64,000 bases of DNA, from positions 1 through 64,000 of the forward strand of contig JABANN010000130.1 in NCBI GenBank assembly GCA_013115125.1, written 5' to 3'. Position numbers and translations under genes: made by a program. The notes under the pieces are model-generated. The model made no database searches, was not told where the DNA came from, and worked only from the letters and a program-made list of their open reading frames with translations. Shown one piece after another: positions 55,095 through 64,000 of this stretch. Numbering within the stretch: the first letter of the stretch is position 1; every line of letters starts with the position of its first letter. The DNA is from Perkinsus olseni. Lineage: Eukaryota; Perkinsozoa; Perkinsida.

Positions 55095-58000
55095 TTGCTC
55101 GAGATTGACTTCCGCTTGAACGGCGTAAGAAAGGGTACTGCAACGTTGATCAATCGCCTAGCGTTGCCGCGGTCCCCCGCGACTCCATCTAGCATTCGTC
55201 CTTCGCCTGTCTTCAAGTACTGTGAGACTGGTGGTTTCAGATTGGCCTTGCTGCGGCTGCTGATCTTGGCAAAGCGTCTGCGAAGAGCCGAGTCCGCTAT
55301 GTAAATCAGCTAGGGTGCCGTAAACGACCTGGCCATGGTACGCTCTTGGACTTGAAGAAGCTGCGGGAAACGGCTGAACCCAGACTGAGATTAGCGAGTA
55401 CTCAGCTGAACGCTTCTTGAGATGACCGCCGAATCATTTCGCCTCTTTATTAGAGGACCTTGTCACCGATGAGGAGGTTGCCTTTCTTCTCGGATACTTC
55501 CACGACATCCCGCTGGCTGAAATCGATGTATCTCATAACGCCGGCATGACGTCGGCAGCATCTCCCCACATCACAGGGTAGGGACGATCGAAGCTGCTCG
55601 GCTGCTGCATGATCTCTGATACAGTTACCTCGCCGACGGCCACATGAGGAACCTCCGGAGACTAGCGCTCGCTGGCCTTCCGTGGAATGATGACTCGGTT
55701 ATTTCATTAGTAGACGCCATCGGGGAACAGGCCAACTCGCTACTTGCTTTGGAGGAACTCGCTCTCCCGTTGTACTGTGGACTTAAGAGGTGAAGCTTAG
55801 TTCTGCTGGTCGTCCCTGGCTTCGTCCACCCGTCGCAGAGTAGCAGCCGACTAAACACAAATATATAGAACAAGCGCAATGCCCTCTTTACGGCAAGTGG
55901 CTTTGATGGCTGCGGCACTTTCCTGCCATTGGTTTTGGAAGAAAGAAATAGCTAAGGCAACTCGCAGCTGGTAGAATCCACGGGGTAAAACTGTCCAGCA
56001 GTGCAATACAACGGCAGTGGTCAGGCTGAACGAACAAACATCCCCCACTATGACATAATCTAATTGAACTGTCTCAGGTCCACTCTTGCCCACCTAGCTG
56101 GGGTCGTTGCTCGCTGTTTCCCGACTATCAAGTTTGGTGAAGCCTACTACTCCCTCAATGCTCTAAGGCTGAGGCCTACGGTAAGCCTGCTAATCCACAG
56201 CCATTCCGGCAACAACAGCGCACTTGGATCGACGAAGACCGCTCCCACAGCGTTATCGATGGCGTATAGCCCCGACCTTACCCTCGAGTACAGTACTCAC
56301 CGGGTGTGTCCACAGACTGCTCGCAGTTATGCCTCTCAAGACCCGAGGAAGCAGCAACTGCGGAGTTTGCAGCGTGGGAATTGATCGCTAAGGAGATGAA
56401 GCCCAGCTGTATACGCCGACTGATAATCATGCTCGATGAAAGGAACTCGGTGGTGAACATCGTTTGGCTGTGAGTGCCCCAGCTGCTGCTGCCTGGCAGA
56501 TCGACGCCGCGCCGCCTGTCGCTCCCGGTCATCATCCACTGGTTTACTGGTCCACCATGGAAGCACTCCGTGCTCTGTGCAATTGTGGAGAGCTTGAAGC
56601 GATCAATATATCAGTCCACCCAAGTACGCGTTCCCTCTGGAAGCAAATAACAGGAGGATTTTTGCGCGCTGACGAAGGAGTGAATGTGGCGAATACACAA
56701 GGGACCCCAGTCGCTCGATGACCCTGCCTCTTTCCTTGTCTACAGCCCTTCAGACATTCCCAGCTTCCTCAGCAGGTGCTCGAGACCTGGGAGCTGTCAT
56801 CTTAGAGTCTCTTGAGGCTACGAGCTCTTCACTCAGAGAACTCGGAATCTCCTGTAAGTGTAGCCAGGACTAGTTGTGCCATAGTTCGCTAGAAGATTGC
56901 TTGTCTCTCTTCGGTGCAGGACGTGGTGCTAGCTAAGTCGTACCTGGGTCTAGGGTGCCTTTTTTCTGCAACACGCTCAGAGAGTTCACGACGGGTGTTG
57001 ATTGTCGCCAGTCTTCGTCTTATATCGGACGGCCGGAGCGTTCCCGATGGCGAAGCCTGGCGGTCTTCGCTTCATTCAGATATGAATTTCATCGATCTTC
57101 CACCCTCACGAACCGACATCCTCTCTGAGGTATTGCCGAGCCCATCCTGGAGTTTTCTGGCACGCCTAGCTACCAGGATGCCCTGTCTGGAACGCTTCAA
57201 CGGAGTGAGTGCGACGACGATGCTCTTCGAATGCCTTTCAATCGTCACGAACGAGTTCAGACGCCGGACCACCGTTCAACAGGTCCCTCTACCGAAGGAT
57301 GGTGGACGAGCCAGTCAAGGTACGCGTGTCGTGACCAAACTGATCTACTATGGGCTTGCCATCCCCGACATCAAGATAGAGGTAAGAGTGTGGACCTAGT
57401 GGCCCCTCTCGTCGCCAATGAAGCTGCCCGCTCGTTTCCGCTCAGCATGAGGCAGGAGCTTTCGTTATTGATGTCACCTTGGCTCCGCACTTCGATAAAA
57501 TTGACATGCTGGTTGCATGGTTGAACCTTGTCGAGAGCGACCACGTGCTGGTGGTTATATGGCTCAGCGGCAGAGGTGAGCATCGTATCCTATCCCCAGG
57601 GACCTCGTGAGCCTCAGATATAGAGACGAAGCTTAGTGGTATGCTGCAAGCCATCGAAAGCACCCCCAAGCCTCGAGTGGGATGCAAGTTGGCCTTCGCC
57701 CTGGACCGACCAATTTCGACACGTGCCATGGAGGCTCTGTATCGCCATACAGCTGCCTTCGGCAGAGTTGTCGGTCTTCCCATGTGTAAGGGCCCCAGTT
57801 CTGTCTTGTGGCGATGACTGATTGCCAGTTCCCGATGAGAGCGCTCGTGCTCTGGAACTGGTGTTGGGCGAATGCAATACGAACTTGTTGCTCGAGAGAC
57901 TCTACATAACGAGATCGAGAGGATGGACTGGTGGCCCGCTGGGTTCCTTGCGGAAAGTATCGCTGGTTCTTGCTTTCTGAGATCCGGAGCGCCTCATTGC

Positions 58001-61000
58001 TGTTGATGCTCGTCAGATTCTATCCTGCTTATGCACTCCCAGGCGCCCCTTCAAAGGCCTTCATCTCTGCTATGGTCCTGGGAATTATCGGACGCTTGAT
58101 AAGTCGGAGCTCATCGGTGTACTCAGTAACAGAGAGGGTCTGGAAAGTATAATCAACAACGCCAACATAGCGAAGAGAGTGCGATGCAGCGGTGGGACAG
58201 TGGCAATGTTGGAACGAATGAGACCCTCTTAGATGTTTTCCTCAGCCGGAGAAGCCCCTAACATACTGGCCGGCGGGCTGAAGCTCTCCCTCGATATGCA
58301 TTGCTATGGTGATTTGAAGGTGGTCAAATTGTGCAACTGTGATATCATACAGTGAGTTATTCGAGTGCCCAAGTCTTCTCCATTCCGAGTAAACCAGTCT
58401 CTGGTACAGGCTGGCCGTGCAAGACCCTCTTCTACGGAGACCGGGAGCGTGGCAGAGCTCGATGTGAGTACCGTTTGCGATTGACTATGGGGTGATTCGA
58501 TTTTCCAAGGCCGGTCGACTTGGAAATATTGACTATCACCGAGATTCTCTCTCTTAACCTCACCGCGGTGACTCCACCGACGCCCCGATTTTGGTTCTCG
58601 TCACGACCGCCACGGCAGTTCTTCAGTTCGCCCTCACCGTGATGCTCTTCTTCTAGTATTAACGTGAGCTAATGAGCTTTGCACCTCTAAGGAACTGGAT
58701 GAGCGGGCAGCGTAGTGGCGATAGCATGCAAAAGGGGAAACTCCACCGAAATTGCCACTGCACGTTTTTCACCATCCAGAACGGCGCCCATGCGCGTCTA
58801 TGACAGGTGCCCGCGCCGTTGGCTGGAGTGTGAGAACGACGAGGAGAACTTGCGGGGCTGGATAATAAAGGTGAGCGCCACTGCCCGAAGAACTCGTTCA
58901 TGACCAACGCTGTGCCTCATGCTATGAATTTCGTATTTGTGCGTAGGTCCTCTTGATCCTATTGCGCCGACCTGGACTGGAGAGCGTGGATATCCGTGGG
59001 AACGGCCTTTCTGTGGAAGACGCTGAGCTCATTTGGGCTGAGGTGTTCTCTGGCCTAGCAAAACGCAAACTCCGATGCATCAATGAGGTTGCGCTGGACG
59101 AAGTAAGGCGAACCTCTTTTTTTTTTGATTTTTTTGCGTGACTAGAACTAGGATCTTCAGGGGGACAGCGTTCTGCGACTCGATGCACCGGAGGGGTCAG
59201 AGTACAGGGTCCGACTGTCACCGGGTGAGGCTCACCCGGTGAGCAGTAGGAGTAGACGCCGGAGAGCAGCTCATTACGTTAGGCGACATTTGGGTCTACG
59301 AGCAACTCACTTTCTTCCTGTGGGAGAATCATGCTGTTCGAAAGTTGTCAATGCGACGACTGGACTTCTACGATGGCGAAGCCTACCTTTTGGGGCTGCT
59401 GGAAGCCATTCTTTCTGGAACTGTGATAGAACTCGAGATTGTGGACTGCTTGATGGGGCCGGGGTAGGTCTACCTTGGGAAACAGCGTCATGGGATTGAA
59501 TGTGGCCCCCACTCAGCCTGTCTCGATCGGTGTGGGCGATCTTGCTCGAGAAGCTCACTGACCCTGGAGCCCGTCTCGAGAGCTTCAATGGACTTACCAT
59601 AGAGAAGGGGAAATTGTCATGGTTGTCCCCTTGCTCTGAGTGGAACGATTTGAGGTTGGTGCGGTATGCGTCGCAGGGCTCACGGTAACCCAGCCTTTCA
59701 GTCTGGCTCTGGCAGCCACACTGCCATGCAATCGGAGCATACCGGTCCCTCTTTCGGTAAGCGTCAGTGGAGAGAACATAACTGACTTTGGGTTGACCAA
59801 GTTTTCCGAGCTCATCAGATCTGGGTAAGGCAGGCTGCTCCCACCGTCATTGGTACAAGTTGTCGCGATCTTCACTGCCCGGGGGTTAATATATCGGGCT
59901 ACGGGAAGAGCCGGATCCGTGGGCACATTCCACACAGTACAATTGTACAGAAAAGTTCTGAAGTTTGAACCGAAACTCTATCCCCTGTGAAAGTAATCTC
60001 AGCACGCTCGAGACGTTCTGTAGTGCAGCATAGCAGCGACTGAGACAAACCCACCTATCGAAAGTGTTGAATTTTCCCAGGGTCGCCACCGTGACTCAAG
60101 AGATCAATTTCGAAGGCTCTCGGCATGTCACCGACTGGGGAGTGAAGGCCACCGTAGACGCTCTCCTCTCATGCCATACTGGCGTGGAAGAGCTCAGGTA
60201 TTCGAAGCCTGGCTGTGATTATCGCGCTGTCACGAGTCATGTTCGAGGAAGAGCGCGGTCGCCTTTGGTAAGGTCTATCTCCTTCGACAATTGCCCGGCG
60301 GTCAATCCAAGATCCGCTTTCGAGTTGATGAGAGCAGTACGATCCCTCCGCCACTTGAGAAGAATCAATGGCTTCGACTTGGTGGCTGTTAGAGAGCAGG
60401 GAGAACTTGTACGTAGGATGCTCTAATTCGATATCGTTCCTCTGAGACTCCCTCGTTCTCGTATATTGTCCCAGGTTGTGCGTAGCTCTGAGGACAAGCC
60501 ACTCTCGGTAACTAGCATTCGTTTGGCCTCGGCTATCGCGGATTGCTTTGGCATATGCAGGGCGCGCATAGACGTTAGCCTTCGTCGGATGGTCACCGGA
60601 AAACAGGTAGCGTCCTGAGGTCAGTTGTAATTCAGGAGACTAGAAAGCTCGACGAAAACCGCCTTCATTCGTGATCGGTGTCCCTCTGTACAGTACAGAC
60701 TGTACTTCCATTGTCCGCCCTCCCCGAGTCATGTCAGAGTCTGGCCTGCAATAGCATGAAAGTGGCCGCTTGTCAGGTCGACTGCATATTCGCTCAGACT
60801 CTGATGCTGCTGGAAAGCCTCCCTCTTGGTGTGGCAACGCATATTTTCGTCAAGCTAGCGAGGGCCTCCGCTCGTAAGTCAGAGTTTTCAGCATCGCTGG
60901 AATGGTCTAGTTGGTTATGACGATCGCCTCACACGCGATAGGTCCCGAGTTCGATTCTCGGTTCTAGTATTATATACAACTGGCCTAACTTCTCGTTCAC

Positions 61001-62882
61001 CTTTCCCAGACTGTGCCCCATGTCAGTGCAACGTTGAACGTTTCTGACCTACCAACATAGGTACTGGAGCCAAAAACAACCGGCAAGGCAGAGGTGGCTC
61101 CATTTCAGCCTTCCGCGTGGACGAGGCGTCACTCGTGACCTCGCATTCCATAGACGAGTGGGTATACGCATGATATTCCATCGGGTGCCAATACTACTGC
61201 TCGTTGCCCCGATGATTCTCACTCCATGCCTGTACCCTGTGTCAGGCAGGCTTCCTCCTTGTGGGCTAGGATCAGGAAAGCTGTGGGCGTTGCCGGGGAG
61301 ACGATGTGAGTGCATTGATAAGCTATGACATTATGGGTGATACGGTTGCCTACGTTATTTCAGAAGGCACAAAACACCGGTCATAATTAGTCCGGATCCA
61401 GAGGCATTAGCCTCATTGATGTGGTTGAGCCATGGTCTGTCACTCAGCGAAATATCCTTCTGGTGAGCGGTCATTTGGGGGGGGGGGAATCGCACTGTGA
61501 ATACGTAGCAATGATCTGAGTTCATGGCTAACGCCTTCGACCCCTCTATACCGCCCCGATGCCGCGACGACACTACTTGCTGCTTTGTTGTGCGGTCCTG
61601 AGTAGACGGTACTCGTAATCTCATTGTCGCTGGGAGAGTGGGATGCACCGACAAATCTCGTCTCTAGCTTCTCGTTCACATTGCAAAACATCGTTCACCA
61701 GGCGACAAAGCAAGCAGATTCCCGCCGTGAGATGGAAAACTGGATTTATGTTGTGTTCCCTCTTGCAGTCCCAGTTCCCTCACCGAGCTCTCGCGAACAG
61801 AGAGATCTAGCGCCAGCGCACTTACTCATCTGAGCTTCCGAGGATCAGTACCTATTGGCTCTGATGGGATGACTTGCCTGAGCTCGTGGTTGACGCGATC
61901 TGCGACTGCCCTGGAGTTACTTGAGCTGCCGGGAGCGTGTAGTACATCGCAGCTGCTGAAACTCAACATCGGGCTGTTTCATCCCTGCTAGGATTCCACT
62001 CTGTTCCAGGTCTTGGTGATACTGGCCTGGCGTGCCTAGCGGATCTTCTTGGAAGCTTGCCGCTACTCAAGGTTCTCGATATAAGGTGGAGTGAGAGGGC
62101 CAGGTCGCATCTTCGAGCTTCACAAATTTGACTTCATGAGTAGCGCTGATCTGGAGAGAATTTAAGTCCAGCAGACTCTGCTCCTCGAGTCTTTGAAACA
62201 GGCGAAACCTCATCTCGAGCGATGGCATCCGGAAGATTGTCCAAGCCCTACGGACCCAAACTAGGAAGTTCGAGTTAATCGACATGGGAGAGAATAATGT
62301 CAGCCCCCATGGCTTGATGGAGGTGGCGGAGCTCATATCGATCGGTAACTTCAAGCTGGTGAACATCTCCCTGGCAAGGTAGGGGCCTGAGTAGAACTGT
62401 CCGCTCGACGACACTCGTAGGACTTCGTGGGAGAGCTGAAACTATTGCCGCGTCTACGCGGCGAAACACGCTCTTGGCGTGTAAAGTGGCCTTCTCAGAA
62501 ATCTGATTCTTCGTGGCTCCCCGTCAACAGGGCAGGATGTGGCGCTGGAGGCGGTGTCAGCCTTGGTCTATGGTGGGGCGGCCTCTAGCTCACTAGAGGT
62601 GAGAATAGTGTGAATGGAAGGCTGTGGCCCGTATGCTGCGGTGACGGATGTATCAGAAAAAGGTCCCAAGTCAATCTCTTGAGGGGTTCCCTGTCCCCGT
62701 TCATGCGAATGTTAAGTGGTCGAATACCATTCTCCTGCGAGGTACTCGATCTACGAGGGATATTCAACGACAGCAGAGATCTCTGGCAGACCGTTATTCG
62801 TAGCACGAATGCCAGTCAATTCTTCGATGCCAAGTATCTCGAGGGTGGATTGCTCGTGAAACGCCGTGCACATGACCAATGA
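55095..62882 (+). CDS. Leucine-rich-repeat gene block
   Basis: Plus-strand exons with RNI-type LRR signals are spread over nearly 8 kb. Examples are EEVAFLLGYFHDIPLAEIDV then SHNAGMTSA (55460-55560), MRNLRRLALAGLPWNDDSVI (55640-55700) with LVDAIGEQANSLLALEELAL, CIRRLIIMLDERNSVVNIVW (56400-56470), MEALRALCNCGELEAINISV (56555-56620), LLERLYITRS (57890), RPGLESVDIRGNGLSVEDAE (58965-59025), VIELEIVDCLMGPG (59420), ITDFGLTKFSELIRSG (59780-59825), INFEGSRHVTDWGVKATVDA (60100-60165), LLGSLPLLKVLDIR (62045-62085) and ELIDMGENNVSPHGLMEVAE (62270-62330). A final stop is at about 62880. Such proteins bind other proteins. Exon phases and the number of genes are not resolved; a tRNA-Val at 60896 argues for at least two genes or a large intron. 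Confidence 0.5.
59219..59241. repeat. Inverted repeat, 11-bp arms
   Basis: CACCGGGTGAG, one G, then CTCACCCGGTG, a perfect palindrome with a 1-nt centre. It lies in LRR intron or exon sequence and contains GGTGAG and its complement, so it carries a splice-donor-like motif on both strands. Confidence 0.75.
60896..60970 (+). tRNA. tRNA-Val (CAC)
   Basis: The acceptor GCTGGAA pairs with TTCTAGT (with G-U pairs). The D arm is GGTCTAGTTGGTTATGAC, the anticodon stem ATCGC/GCGAT with loop CTCACAC (anticodon CAC), and the T arm CCGAG TTCGATT CTCGG. No intron. It is on the same strand as the LRR exons around it. Confidence 0.9.
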
Positions 62883-62968
62883 GTGTCCTTTTAGCGCACG
62901 AGACTGTTGAGCCACTCGAGCGGATGGAATAGCGTCACGGTCCCGCATCACAGAGAATATCCAACATC

Positions 62969-63049
62969 TATCCCAGCAACGAACTCAGAATCTCCACTCC
63001 AACCTGGATCTCCAGGAGGGTGGCGCCTTATCCACTAGGCCAGCAGGGC
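62969..63049 (-). pseudogene. Decayed tRNA-Arg (CCT) with insertion
   Basis: The 5' half (GCCCTGC, TGGCCTAGTGGATAAGGCG, anticodon stem CCACC with CTCCT) matches the two intact tRNA-Arg genes further right. About 10-13 extra bases follow the anticodon, and the T arm and 3' acceptor strand no longer pair well. An intron of the usual tRNA position is possible, but the poor acceptor stem favours a pseudogene. Confidence 0.7.
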
Positions 63050-63154
63050 CTCAGCCATGTAGATATCCGATCACTCCGACATGGCGACGTTCTGATCTAT
63101 GCTTATCCCTATGACCACGCCCAGACAGGGTTACGATCCTCCGCGGCCTACATA

Positions 63155-63226
63155 AGGGCGCGCCCAGATTTGAACCGAGCATCTGCTGATCTGCAGTCAG
63201 CCGTTCTACCACTGAGCTACACACCC
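63155..63226 (-). tRNA. tRNA-Cys (GCA), copy 1
   Basis: GGGTGTG pairs with CGCGCCC. The anticodon arm is CTGA CTGCAGA TCAG with anticodon GCA. The T arm CTCGG TTCAAAT CTGGG pairs using G-U. 72 nt, no intron. Confidence 0.93.
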
Positions 63227-63314
63227 TGTAGGGTGCAAAAAATATAGCCCATCTCGCGATCCGGAACCCGATAGCACTCTAGTGAATGGTTACTGTAGAT
63301 ACGCCAATTAGCAA

Positions 63315-63387
63315 TACCCTACCCCAGGATCGAACTCGGAATCTCCACCTTAGGAGGGTGGCGCCTTATCCATTGGGCCAGCAGGGC
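63315..63387 (-). tRNA. tRNA-Arg (CCT), copy 1
   Basis: GCCCTGC pairs with GTAGGGT. The anticodon arm is CCACC CTCCTAA GGTGG, anticodon CCT. The T stem CCGAG/CTGGG has one G-G mismatch, unlike the copy at 63670, so this gene may be slightly weakened. 73 nt. Confidence 0.88.
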
Positions 63388-63509
63388 TTCAGCCATGCAA
63401 ACATCTGTTCACTCGGACATGGCAACGTTCTGAGCTACGCTCATCCCTAAAACCACGCCCACTCAGGGACTCTGATGAGTCAGGGTTACGATCCTCCGCG
63501 GCCTACATA

Positions 63510-63581
63510 AGGGCACGCCCGGATTTGAACCGAGGACCTGCTGATCTGCAGTCAGCCGCTCTACCACTGAGCTACACACCC
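63510..63581 (-). tRNA. tRNA-Cys (GCA), copy 2
   Basis: Nearly identical to the copy at 63155, with T arm CTCGG TTCAAAT CCGGG and acceptor GGGTGTG/CGTGCCC. It lies 355 bases from copy 1. Confidence 0.93.
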
Positions 63582-63669
63582 TGTAAGTTGCAAAAAATAT
63601 AGCCCATCTCGCGATCCGGAACCCGATAGCACTCTAGTGAATGGTTACTGTAGATACGCCAATTAGCAA

Positions 63670-63742
63670 TACCCTACCCGAAGATCGAACTCGGAGTCTC
63701 CACCTTAGGAGGGTGGCGCCTTATCCATTGGGCCAGCAGGGC
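63670..63742 (-). tRNA. tRNA-Arg (CCT), copy 2
   Basis: Same as the 63315 copy, with a fully paired T stem CCGAG/TTCGG. It lies exactly 355 bases from copy 1. Its downstream flank stays identical to the other copy until about 63795. Confidence 0.93.
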
Positions 63743-63800
63743 TTCAGCCATGCAAATATCTGTTCACTCGGACATGGCAACGTTCTGAGCTACTTGAAGG

Positions 63801-64000
63801 TCAATTTATTGGGCAAGTTCAACAAGTGAACGAGTGATCATGTGTGTTCGGTTGGTTTATGTCATCGCGTGGTGTTCTTCATTACATGGGGACTTTACCT
63901 GAACCCACCCGCCCACACCGTTAGTTATGTTGGCTGGGAGGCATGAGCAGAAAGGCGAGGTACGATGTATCTTAATTGTGGTACGTGTCAGAAAACTGAC
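63801..64000. other. Right edge, nothing recognised
   Basis: The sequence beyond the end of the tRNA array shows no gene. Confidence 0.5.

Larger units (their letters stand above)
63045..63800. repeat. Tandem 355-bp tRNA-Arg/tRNA-Cys unit
   Basis: The unit contains one tRNA-Arg(CCT), one tRNA-Cys(GCA) and a spacer with GCAAAAAATATAGCCC, GATCCGGAACCCGATAGC and GGTTACTGTAGATACGCC. These strings occur at matching positions 355 bases apart (63236/63591 and so on). A third, older copy at the left keeps only a decayed tRNA-Arg and parts of the spacer. Confidence 0.92.

Overview
The window looks like nuclear DNA of an intron-rich unicellular eukaryote. Introns are short (about 40-70 nt, GT-AG), intergenic spaces are small, both strands are used, and genes appear as tandem copies. 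Flagellar PACRG, a multi-exon kynurenine 3-monooxygenase and membrane-anchored LicD-like proteins suggest an alveolate, most likely of the Perkinsus type. That taxonomic call is inference. Gene models were built by eye from conserved motifs plus splice consensus, so exon ends are approximate unless stated.

Layout, left to right. 1-3.3 kb: no identified gene, some possible plus-strand exons. 3.4-5.7 kb (-): prenylcysteine oxidase-like flavoprotein. 6.5-8.6 kb (-): a KTR/GT15-like mannosyltransferase with an EGF-like segment. 8.7-10.9 kb (-): an unidentified multi-exon gene. 10.9-14.4 kb: mostly empty. 14.4-16.5 kb (-): the spliceosomal zinc-finger/RING protein CWC24/RNF113A. 16.6-19.6 kb (-): Golgi tether subunit COG1. 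19.8-23.4 kb (-): two UDP-glucose 4-epimerase paralogues, one with four introns and one with a single intron. 24.2-26.8 kb (+): a PP2A B56 regulatory subunit carrying an antisense tRNA-Ala in one intron. 27 kb (+): a small secreted protein. 27.8-33.4 kb (+): two tandem kynurenine 3-monooxygenase copies, the second with an in-frame stop.

35.4-40.9 kb (-): a large armadillo/HEAT-repeat region. 41.2-42.2 kb (-): an uncharacterised, probably membrane protein. 42.7-45.5 kb (-): a PLP-dependent group II decarboxylase (cysteine sulfinate/glutamate type). 45.6-46.9 kb (-): PACRG. 48.4-53.5 kb (+): a short membrane protein exon, a possible small gene, a 44-bp triplicated repeat and two consecutive LicD/fukutin-family membrane proteins. 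54-62.9 kb (+): leucine-rich-repeat genes with a tRNA-Val among them. 63-63.75 kb (-): a tandem tRNA-Arg(CCT)/tRNA-Cys(GCA) array with a 355-bp period and a decayed third tRNA-Arg.

Most identified genes are housekeeping genes (Golgi tethering, splicing, galactose metabolism, phosphatase regulation, cilium) with no operon-like logic. The less ordinary parts are the recent tandem duplications (galE, KMO, LicD, tRNA array), the nested tRNAs and the LRR block. No virus-like element or intact transposon was recognised.
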